A DNA stretch of 5,244 nucleotides from an uncultured Eggerthellaceae bacterium (lineage in GTDB: Bacteria > Actinomycetota > Coriobacteriia > Coriobacteriales > Eggerthellaceae). The position numbers were made by a program, and so were the translations under genes. Positions 1 to 5,244 of this stretch are shown piece after piece. Every line of letters begins with the position of its first letter. The first letter of the stretch is position 1. Below the pieces are notes generated by a model. That model ran no database searches and was not told the DNA's origin. It saw only the letters and a program-made list of their open reading frames with translations. The stretch spans positions 1 through 5,244 of the forward strand of contig CAMPAJ010000139.1 in assembly GCA_946631805.1 (NCBI GenBank). The letters are read 5' to 3'.

Positions 1-522
1 GAACACGACGACGGTCACGGCGGCGCGCAGCGTGAGCAGGCGTGCGCCGACGTCGAGGCGGTCTTCGAGCTGGTAGGCGCCCGTGTACACGTCTTCGAAC
101 GCCTCGACCGCCTTAAACACGCACATGACGAGCATGACGGCCGTCTTCTCGCCGGAGTAGCCGAGCGTCAAAGCGCTATAGGCGATGTAGGCTGCGGCGG
201 CCAAGACCATCGCCAGGCACGTTGCGATGCGCGAGGCGCGGTATTCCCTGAAGAAGAACTGCCCTTGACGGTCGGAGGCCTGGAACTTGCGCACGCCGAA
301 CTTCCCGACGTTCAGGAACAGGTTGGCGTTGGCGAATGCAATCGTGAACACGCCCGCGACGTACACGTCGCATACGCGCGTGAGCACGACGAGCATGATC
401 AAAGACTGGAGCGCGAGCAGCAAGCTGCCGGCGCTGTACCACAGCGATGCGGATTTCTGTATGCGCTTGCGTTCCTGTTCCGAGGGCTGCGCTGTGGCGT
501 GTTCTTGGGCTGTGTCCTGCAT
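1..522 (-). CDS. Wzx-like polysaccharide/oligosaccharide flippase, N-terminal part (runs off the left edge)
   Basis: The reverse strand is open from an ATG at 522-520 through base 1, giving 174 residues with no stop, so the C-terminal part lies outside the window. After a polar N-terminus (residues 1-24, rich in Gln/Glu/Lys) come membrane segments at about 28-50, 52-75 and 97-119, and another begins near 125. The pattern of a Ser-Leu-Trp start to TM1, a TRV turn after it, the RKFQASD segment at 78-84 after TM2, and AFEDVYTGAYQLEDRLDVGA at 141-160 resembles MOP-superfamily polysaccharide flippases. These move polyprenyl-pyrophosphate-linked glycans across the cytoplasmic membrane. An in-frame ATG at 582-580 would add 20 residues, but it lies at the edge of the candidate promoter and has no Shine-Dalgarno. 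ATG 522 has a weak AAGG about 11 nt upstream. It is transcribed divergently from the three-gene series. The family call is from memory of family patterns; the family is fairly secure, the substrate unknown. Confidence 0.8.
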   Translation of the reverse strand, partial: MQDTAQEHATAQPSEQERKRIQKSASLWYSAGSLLLALQSLIMLVVLTRVCDVYVAGVFTIAFANANLFLNVGKFGVRKFQASDRQGQFFFREYRASRIATCLAMVLAAAAYIAYSALTLGYSGEKTAVMLVMCVFKAVEAFEDVYTGAYQLEDRLDVGARLLTLRAAVTVVVF

Positions 523-582
523 GGTCGATGCTGCCTTGCTCGCCGCGCGGGCGGCGTCGTGTTGAAATATCGGTACGTGCAT

Positions 583-610
583 TCTATATTGAGATGCCCA
601 TTTGCTACAA
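583..610 (-). promoter_or_regulatory. Candidate promoter for the divergent flippase gene
   Basis: Read on the minus strand, TTGTAG (610-605) is followed after 16 bp by TATAGA (588-583). These match 4 of 6 bases each of the sigma70-type -35 and -10 consensus. Transcription would start near position 577, leaving a leader of roughly 55 nt before ATG 522. Placed this way it argues against the upstream in-frame ATG at 582. The match is modest and no experimental support exists in the window. Confidence 0.4.
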
Positions 611-647
611 ACGCTATTGTGCAGGCGTTCTGTTTTTCGAGTTTGGC

Positions 648-653
648 TATAAT
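648..653 (+). promoter_or_regulatory. Candidate -10 element (TATAAT) of the three-gene series
   Basis: A perfect TATAAT sits 35 bp upstream of gene A in the only AT-rich stretch of the window, with transcription expected to begin near 659-661 and a leader of about 28 nt. No good -35 hexamer is found 16-18 bp upstream; the bases there are GC-rich (around 624-631). A TG lies two bases before the hexamer rather than the one base of a true extended -10. The weak -35 may mean that an activator is needed, but that is inference. Confidence 0.55.
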
Positions 654-672
654 ACACAGGTTATAAAGTTTC

Positions 673-680
673 GAGGGGAG
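673..680 (+). promoter_or_regulatory. Ribosome binding site of gene A, deciding the ATG start
   Basis: GAGGGGAG ends 8 nt before ATG 689 but only 5 nt before the in-frame TTG at 686. Spacing favours the ATG. So does the paralogue at 3543, whose first residue aligns with this Met without a gap. Confidence 0.75.
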
Positions 681-688
681 TTCGTTTG

Positions 689-2242
689 ATGTCGAATTCG
701 CGCGTGGCGCGCTATGCGGGTTGGTTGGCGGTGGTCGCAGCGCCGCTACTTTCCATACTCATTATCGGGCTCGTGACGGGCACGAACCTCATTTCCCTGG
801 ACGCCTGGAACACGAAGTGGAACGACGAGCTGTTCTATAACCGTGTTATCCGCCAAATGCACGAGGTGGGCGCGCCGACCGGCGTCGCAGGATACAACGA
901 GGTGCCGGCTCAACGGCCCTCGTACGGCACGTACAGCATGTTCATATACATCCCGTATTACCTCGGCGCCTTTTTGACGGGGTGGGGATCGCATAATTTC
1001 ATGTACATCATGAACGTGGGGTTTGGCATTCTGGCCTGCGCGCTCGTCGTCTTGATCCTGCGCCCCAACGTGCGTGAGTCGCTTCTGTGCGCGGGCATCA
1101 TGCTGTTCCAGTTCGTTATAACGCGCCTCATATGCTCGGGTATGACCGAGGCCTCGTACATCGTGTTCGCCGCCCTGTTCGGTTCCTGCGCGATTTACGT
1201 GGCGCGCAACTGCGCATCCCAGGAGAAGCGGCATCTGGTCATCGCGGCTCTGGTGGCCATGGTCGTGGCGTGCGGCTTCTGGGGAGCCATGAGGCCCTAC
1301 ATCCTGGCCCTCATGCTCGCCGTTTGGCTTGTGCTGTGGAAGGGCGATTTCGCGTCGGGCAAGGGGCTGCGCATCGGCCTTGGCTGCGTGTCGGTCGTCG
1401 TGGCGCTCGCGTCGCTGTTCGCGTACTTGTATTGTTCAAGGTATTACGCCGCGCCGTATTTTACGGGCACGACGTTCGGCAACACGTTGCTCGGCGAAAT
1501 AAGCCGCGCGCTTCCGTCGCTCGCGCACAAGCACGTCGCGTGGGTGACGTACGCTGCCACGTCCATTCTTCATTTACGTCGTCAGGGCGTCATGATGTTC
1601 ATGTTCATCGTGGAGCTCGTTCTGCTCATCGCGATGTTCGTCAAGGCGCATAAGCAGGGCGACAAGACGCATGCGGCCCTGTTCTTGGGATTCGTGCTCG
1701 CCGGCATCGCGATCCTCGAAGCCCATCTGCTCATCTATACGTACCAGCAAATGCACCGCACGATGATCTGCATCTGCCTCGTGTACCTGCTCGCCATAGT
1801 GTGGCATGGCGGCTTGCTGCGCCGCGACGGTAAGCCGGTTGCCCCGATTGCGTTCGGCGTCGCGCTCTCGCTCGTATGCTGCGGGTGTTTGGTCGTGCGT
1901 CCAGCCGAGTTCGAGCTTCCGCAGGGCACGATTGACGTTGCGGCAGACGCGGCCTTGCAAGACGAACTCTCCCAACTCATGCCGCGCGCAGACGATCCGT
2001 GGGACAACACGGTCGCTCATGCGGTCGAGACCAAGAACCTGTACTTGATATTCGAGCTTCCGACGTACATCAATACGAACACGATCAAATCCGACGCCCT
2101 CAAGCAGAAGATGGACGAGCATTCGTTCAAGAGCAAGTACATGTGCGTCTCGAAGCGGTTCAAGGCCAATGAGCGGCTCGCTCAAAGCTACAAGAAAATA
2201 TACGAAGGTCACGGCCACATCATTTACGAGTTAAGGGATTAA
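689..2242 (+). CDS. Polytopic membrane protein, probable GT-C-type glycosyltransferase (paralogue A)
   Basis: A 517-residue membrane protein. By hydropathy and the positive-inside rule I read 11 membrane segments: about 11-29, 103-124, 131-148, 151-171, 182-198, 201-217, 227-248, 299-318, 328-350, 356-373 and 383-403. The first loop (30-102) is long and would be extracytoplasmic. It holds SLDAW (36-40), WNDE (44-47) and GYNEVPA plus RPSYG (68-80), and includes a hydrophobic juxtamembrane stretch at 82-98. A second outer loop spans 249-298, and a soluble C-terminal domain (405-517) with WDNTVAH (438-444) and FKSKY (480-484) ends outside. TM1 followed by an acidic first outer loop is the hallmark of GT-C glycosyltransferases, which use polyprenyl-phosphate sugars; D38 or E47 could be the catalytic or metal-binding acid. 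This is inferred from architecture, not from a recognised named family, and donor and acceptor are unknown. It has its own promoter candidate and a good RBS, and gene B starts 19 bp downstream. It is unusually Cys-rich in its last membrane segment (CCGC, 397-400), unlike its paralogue. Confidence 0.85.
   Translation: MSNSRVARYAGWLAVVAAPLLSILIIGLVTGTNLISLDAWNTKWNDELFYNRVIRQMHEVGAPTGVAGYNEVPAQRPSYGTYSMFIYIPYYLGAFLTGWGSHNFMYIMNVGFGILACALVVLILRPNVRESLLCAGIMLFQFVITRLICSGMTEASYIVFAALFGSCAIYVARNCASQEKRHLVIAALVAMVVACGFWGAMRPYILALMLAVWLVLWKGDFASGKGLRIGLGCVSVVVALASLFAYLYCSRYYAAPYFTGTTFGNTLLGEISRALPSLAHKHVAWVTYAATSILHLRRQGVMMFMFIVELVLLIAMFVKAHKQGDKTHAALFLGFVLAGIAILEAHLLIYTYQQMHRTMICICLVYLLAIVWHGGLLRRDGKPVAPIAFGVALSLVCCGCLVVRPAEFELPQGTIDVAADAALQDELSQLMPRADDPWDNTVAHAVETKNLYLIFELPTYINTNTIKSDALKQKMDEHSFKSKYMCVSKRFKANERLAQSYKKIYEGHGHIIYELRD
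2121..2136 (+). repeat. 16-bp direct repeat, copy 1 (inside gene A)
   Basis: ATTCGTTCAAGAGCAA encodes part of the conserved SFKSK motif in the C-terminal domain and recurs exactly at 4981-4996 in gene C, 2,860 bp away. It is a relic of the paralogy of A and C, not a mobile-element repeat. Confidence 0.8.
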
Positions 2243-2250
2243 AGGAAAGG
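2243..2250 (+). promoter_or_regulatory. Ribosome binding site of gene B
   Basis: AGGAAAGG begins directly after the TAA of gene A (2240-2242) and ends 11 nt before ATG 2262. This spacing is slightly long but usable. No room is left for a separate promoter between A and B, so the two are probably co-transcribed. Confidence 0.7.
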
Positions 2251-2261
2251 ACCGTACATAT

Positions 2262-3503
2262 ATGAAGCAATCAGCATGGCCGCTGCGCATCGTGCGCGTC
2301 GTGGTGTATGCCGCTTTGGCGGCCGTGTTCTTCTACCTGTTCTACAAGCAGGCCACTGGCGCATTCAGCTCCGACTTGATTGCGCACATCAAGCGTGCCC
2401 TCGCCGAAGGAAAGGCCGAGTACAGCCTCGTGCAGTCGCTCCTGGGCTTTTCGTGGCGCGCCGGCGGTCCCGTGGGGGCGGCTGCCCTTCTTACGATTAT
2501 CGAAGTCGTGACGCTTATCGTGTCGGAGCAGTTCATGCGCCAGCTGCTTCCCAAGGTCAATCCGTGGGCGGTATTCGGGCTGTCTCTGGCGGCAAACTTC
2601 ATCGGGGCGCTGTACATTCCCGTGTTCTCGCCGCATATCGCCCAGGGAATGTCGCTTCCCAACGTTTGGCACAATTCCACCTATTTGGGCATGAAGCTGT
2701 TCAGCCTCCTTGCCGTTTGGACCTATTTGCGCTTCGTCGGCGTTATCGAGTCCAAGAACAAGATCGTGGACTGGCTTTTGTTCTGCGTGTTCGTCATTGC
2801 GAGCGCTGCGGTCAAGCCGAGCTTCGTCATCGTGTTCGGGCCGACCGTCGTGGTGCTGTGCGTCGTCGCCCTCGTGCGGGAGGGCACATCGAGCATCAAG
2901 CGCTCGCTCGCGCTCGCGGTGCCGTTCTTCATCATCGTGGGCATCTTGCTGTACCAGTACACCATCCTGTTCACCGAGGTCAAGTCAAGCGGCATCGGGT
3001 TCGGATTCGCCGTGGTATGGCAGCACAACTCCGATAACGTCCTGCTCTCGATGCTGCAGTCGTACGCGTTCCCGCTGCTCGTGCTCGTGTTGTGCTGGCG
3101 CTCGCTCAAAACCGATTACAACTATCGCATGGCGCTCATACTGTTCGTGTTCTCGCTTTGCGTGTTTTTGTTCGTCAACGAGACGGGCGAGCGAATCTAC
3201 GACGGCAACTTCGGTTGGACGCTCAAGTTCGGCGTGTACTATTGGGTCATGACCTCGATTGTCGTGTTCGTCCGTACGTGGGGCGAGGCGCTCAAGCCGT
3301 CTAATCTGGCCAAGCTCGTCGGGCGTGGCGCCTCGGGCTCGGCGCAAGGCGATTCGGGTGATGCCGATGGCGGCAACGCGCTTGCACCCGCGCCGTCGCG
3401 CGCGCGTTCGTGCTTCGCGGTGCTCGTCGGCCTCGTGTTCGTCGGCCACGTGTTCACGGGGCTGTGGTATTTCGTCCGCTTGTTGACGGGGCATGGCTTC
3501 TGA
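2262..3503 (+). CDS. Polytopic membrane protein, unassigned family, possibly GT-C-like (gene B)
   Basis: A 413-residue membrane protein not homologous to its neighbours by overall alignment. I read 11 membrane segments: about 10-28, 69-88, 101-121, 139-161, 169-184, 188-205, 214-236, 263-279, 289-305, 324-338 and 384-406. Basic loops (SEQFMRQLLPK, ESKNK, REGTSSIKR, RSLKTDYNYR) fall inside. The striking polar motifs fall outside or at the outer face: SSDLIAHI (36-43), NVWHNST (134-140), KPSF (185-188), and NETGERIYDGNFGW (306-319). An acidic residue just after TM1 (D38, as in genes A and C) suggests a GT-C-like enzyme; a glycan polymerase or another carbohydrate-active membrane protein is an alternative. 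A Gly/Ala/Ser/Asp-rich linker at about 353-382 splits the last cytoplasmic loop. It starts 19 bp after gene A and ends 39 bp before gene C. That it is a real gene is secure; the function is not. Confidence 0.8.
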   Translation: MKQSAWPLRIVRVVVYAALAAVFFYLFYKQATGAFSSDLIAHIKRALAEGKAEYSLVQSLLGFSWRAGGPVGAAALLTIIEVVTLIVSEQFMRQLLPKVNPWAVFGLSLAANFIGALYIPVFSPHIAQGMSLPNVWHNSTYLGMKLFSLLAVWTYLRFVGVIESKNKIVDWLLFCVFVIASAAVKPSFVIVFGPTVVVLCVVALVREGTSSIKRSLALAVPFFIIVGILLYQYTILFTEVKSSGIGFGFAVVWQHNSDNVLLSMLQSYAFPLLVLVLCWRSLKTDYNYRMALILFVFSLCVFLFVNETGERIYDGNFGWTLKFGVYYWVMTSIVVFVRTWGEALKPSNLAKLVGRGASGSAQGDSGDADGGNALAPAPSRARSCFAVLVGLVFVGHVFTGLWYFVRLLTGHGF

Positions 3504-3532
3504 TACCATTACGTGTCCGCGTTTGCCTTGAT

Positions 3533-3540
3533 AGGATGGG
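3533..3540 (+). promoter_or_regulatory. Ribosome binding site of gene C, deciding the ATG start
   Basis: AGGATGGG contains AGGA at 3533-3536, 6 nt before ATG 3543. The longer in-frame reading from GTG 3513 has no Shine-Dalgarno upstream and would add ten residues absent from paralogue A. ATG 3543 is therefore preferred. Confidence 0.7.
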
Positions 3541-3542
3541 AA

Positions 3543-5102
3543 ATGGAGAAAAAGCAGGTCATACGCATTGCGCTCTGGGTCCTGGTGGTCCTTTCGCCCC
3601 TGATCGCCTACTTCGTCATAGCGCTGGCCACCGGCACGAGCCTCGCGTCGCTCGATGCGTGGAACTCAACCTGGAACGACGAGTCGCGCCATTACCGCAC
3701 CGTCGTGCAGATGCGCGCCTTCGGTGAGCCCAGCGGCATACCCGGGTACGACGAGGTCCCCGCTCCGCGTCCGTCGTACGGCCCGTATTGCGCCCTCACG
3801 TATGCGCCGTATTTCATCGGCTCGTTCATTTCGGGTTTCGAGAGCCATAACTTCATGTACGTGCTCAACGCCTCGTTCGGCGTGCTCGCCTGCCTTCTGA
3901 TCGTCGTGCTGCTCCGACCCGACGTGCGCCAGTCGATCCTGCTCGTCGTGCTCGTCGCAACGGAGTTCGTGATTGCGCGTTTCCTGTGCTCGGGCATGAC
4001 CGAAGCGTCGTACGTGCTCTACGGCGCCATCTTCATCTGCTGCGCGCTCATTGCGCTCAGGGGCTCCTCGGGCGCGGGGAAGAAATGGCCCGCCATTGTT
4101 GCGCTCGTGGTCATGGTCGTTGCCACGGGCTTTTGGGGCGGTATGCGGCCCTACATACTCGCGTTCATGCTCGTGCCCTGGCTGTTGCTGGTCGTATGCG
4201 ATTTTGGGATGAGCAAGGCGTGGCGCGTGGCGCTCGGCGTCGTGGGCGTCGTCGCCTGCGCGTTAGCGCTCGGCTATTACATGTATGCTTCCAAGTACTA
4301 CGCGACGCCGTATCTGACCACCACGTCGTTCGCCGATAGCTTCTTCACGATACTCATCGATTCTCTCGGGGGCCTTGTGGGCCAGAACGTCGACGGCGTG
4401 CTGTATTCCATGAAGAAATTCGTGCACTTGAGGTGGCGCGGCGTGTTGCTGTTCGCCTTCGCACTTGGGTTTATCGTCCTGCTCGTCATGTGCGTGCGAC
4501 GCTACCGCAAGCACGAGCGGGTGCAGGGGACCTTTTATCTGGCGCTCCTGCTCGCCGGTCTTGCGATTTTCGAGGCGAACCTGCTGCTGTACTCCTATGA
4601 GCAGATGTACAGGATGATGATCGTCGTCGACGTCATCTATTTCGTTGCAATCATATTCGAAAGCGATGTGACGAAGATCGCCGGGAAAGTGCCGGTGCGC
4701 GCGATCGTCGTGGCGCTTTCGTGCGTAACCTGCATCGGCTCGCTCTACATCAACAACGGCGAGTTTGCCTACCCGCAATATGCGGAAGGCTACGACTATG
4801 CCGAAGAAGTCGCCGTGCGCGAGAAGCTCGCCGAAATCATGCCGCGTTCCGATGACCAGTGGGAAAACACGGTTGCGCATCCCATCGAGAACGGCAACAT
4901 CCATCTGTACTATAGCCTGCCGTACTACCTGAACACGAACAACCTGCGCGTAAGCTACACGAAGTCTTCGATGCAAAGCGATTCGTTCAAGAGCAAATAC
5001 GTGAGCATTCCCGTGCGCGACAGCATGAACGACCAGATGAAGAAGCGTTACCCCGTTATCTTCGAAGGGGACAACCACGTGATCTACCAGGTACACGACT
5101 AG
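3543..5102 (+). CDS. Polytopic membrane protein, probable GT-C-type glycosyltransferase (paralogue C)
   Basis: A 519-residue membrane protein, a full-length paralogue of the gene at 689-2242. The two align from Met to Met without a gap for about 400 residues; 45 of the 81 residues from 30 to 110 are identical by hand count. Shared landmarks sit at the same positions: SLDAW 36-40, WNDE 44-47, EVPA 71-74, RPSYG 76-80, SHNFMY 101-106, CSGMTEASY 149-157, GFWG 196-199 and MRPYI 201-205. A two-residue length difference lies near 410-425, after which WENTVAH (440-446) and FKSKY (482-486) match. The same 11-segment topology with an outer C-terminal domain applies, as does the GT-C inference: an enzyme on the outer face using a lipid-linked sugar, donor unknown. 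Loop residues beside the conserved acids differ (LFYN in A, SRHY here, 48-51), as does much of the 260-297 outer loop, which could reflect different substrates. It follows gene B by 39 bp with its own RBS and no evident promoter. Confidence 0.85.
   Translation: MEKKQVIRIALWVLVVLSPLIAYFVIALATGTSLASLDAWNSTWNDESRHYRTVVQMRAFGEPSGIPGYDEVPAPRPSYGPYCALTYAPYFIGSFISGFESHNFMYVLNASFGVLACLLIVVLLRPDVRQSILLVVLVATEFVIARFLCSGMTEASYVLYGAIFICCALIALRGSSGAGKKWPAIVALVVMVVATGFWGGMRPYILAFMLVPWLLLVVCDFGMSKAWRVALGVVGVVACALALGYYMYASKYYATPYLTTTSFADSFFTILIDSLGGLVGQNVDGVLYSMKKFVHLRWRGVLLFAFALGFIVLLVMCVRRYRKHERVQGTFYLALLLAGLAIFEANLLLYSYEQMYRMMIVVDVIYFVAIIFESDVTKIAGKVPVRAIVVALSCVTCIGSLYINNGEFAYPQYAEGYDYAEEVAVREKLAEIMPRSDDQWENTVAHPIENGNIHLYYSLPYYLNTNNLRVSYTKSSMQSDSFKSKYVSIPVRDSMNDQMKKRYPVIFEGDNHVIYQVHD
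4981..4996 (+). repeat. 16-bp direct repeat, copy 2 (inside gene C)
   Basis: Exact second copy of the repeat at 2121-2136, in the same orientation and the same reading frame of the paralogous gene. Confidence 0.8.
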
Positions 5103-5244
5103 CGTTCTGGTCCGCGCGTGACGTCTGCTTAATGTCGGCTAACTATCCCATCGCCCCGCGAGGGCCCTCCGCCGAGGGGTGGGGTGTTCGCTTGGCTTCG
5201 CCTAACCTAAGTGGATTTCAGGGACAGTGGCTGCAGAATCGCTC
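5103..5244. other. Intergenic tail without a supported gene
   Basis: Apart from the hairpin at 5154-5184 I find no gene here. A plus-strand frame from ATG 5132 stays open to the window edge (37 codons), but it has no Shine-Dalgarno and runs through the hairpin. A minus-strand frame entering from the right edge ends at TAG 5210-5208. Either could belong to a neighbouring gene outside the window; neither is supported by what is visible. Confidence 0.5.
5154..5184 (+). terminator. GC-rich hairpin after gene C, weak terminator candidate
   Basis: CCCTC (5165-5169) and GAGGG (5174-5178) form a 5-bp stem around the loop CGCC. Outer CCCC (5154-5157) and GGGG (5181-5184) could add a second stem across asymmetric internal loops. 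It lies about 50-80 bp after the gene C stop, a sensible place for a transcript end. No T-run follows (the next bases are TGTTCGCTTGG), so it is not a canonical intrinsic terminator. An overlapping perfect palindrome GAGGGCCCTC at 5160-5169 competes with the inner stem. Confidence 0.3.

Noticed and set aside
580..582. Upstream in-frame ATG as the start of the flippase
   Set aside because: It directly abuts the candidate -10 element and lacks a Shine-Dalgarno. The added residues are Ala-rich and do not look like part of the family. It is not excluded if the transcript starts further upstream.
265..689. Plus-strand open frames across the left end (265-666, 287-565, 447-689)
   Set aside because: They overlap the antisense flippase, whose protein has clear membrane segments and family-like motifs, and their own products are low-complexity without a ribosome binding site.
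2985..3509. Minus-strand open frame of 174 codons over the end of gene B
   Set aside because: The product is an Arg/Glu/His-rich shadow sequence. Gene B in the sense direction has coherent membrane segments and a good start.
3513..3542. GTG 3513 as the start of gene C
   Set aside because: It has no ribosome binding site, and the ten extra residues have no counterpart in paralogue A; ATG 3543 aligns exactly with the Met of A.
4263..5096. Long minus-strand open frame (277 codons) antisense to gene C, with a similar one at 1574-2218 antisense to gene A
   Set aside because: The two antisense frames resemble each other only because their sense genes are paralogues read in the same opposite frame. 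They are rich in His, Arg and Val, typical of GC-rich antisense shadows, and have no family features.
5221..5244. Possible mobile-element end or attachment site at the right edge
   Set aside because: Only a loose inverted similarity (GATT ... AATC) is visible, with no target duplication or recombinase gene in the window.

Overview
The window is GC-rich (about 60% by eye) with short intergenic gaps and a strong G/C preference at third codon positions. The membrane proteins resemble cell-surface glycan genes of Gram-positive anaerobes. A member of the Actinobacteria, possibly class Coriobacteriia, is my best guess, but it rests on composition and protein flavour only, because no marker gene is present.

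Layout: positions 1-522 hold the N-terminal 174 codons of a minus-strand gene that runs off the left edge and looks like a Wzx-type polysaccharide flippase. An AT-richer divergent intergenic region (523-688) carries a candidate promoter for each direction. Three plus-strand genes follow in a tight, probably co-transcribed series: gene A (689-2242, 517 aa), gene B (2262-3503, 413 aa) and gene C (3543-5102, 519 aa). All three encode polytopic membrane proteins. A and C are clear paralogues that align without a gap from the initiator Met for about 400 residues, whereas B is of a different family. A 142-bp tail (5103-5244) holds a GC-rich hairpin and no gene I can support.

How they may work together: A and C look like GT-C-fold glycosyltransferases, with one N-terminal membrane segment, a long first extracytoplasmic loop carrying conserved acidic residues, many further membrane segments and a soluble C-terminal domain. 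B has a compatible topology and an Asp at the same residue number (38). Such enzymes typically use polyprenyl-phosphate-linked sugars on the outer face of the membrane. Beside a divergent flippase, the simplest reading is a locus that exports a lipid-linked glycan and decorates it, or another surface polymer, outside the cell. The donor sugar and acceptor cannot be told from the sequence. I saw no RNA genes, CRISPR array, insertion sequence or attachment site.
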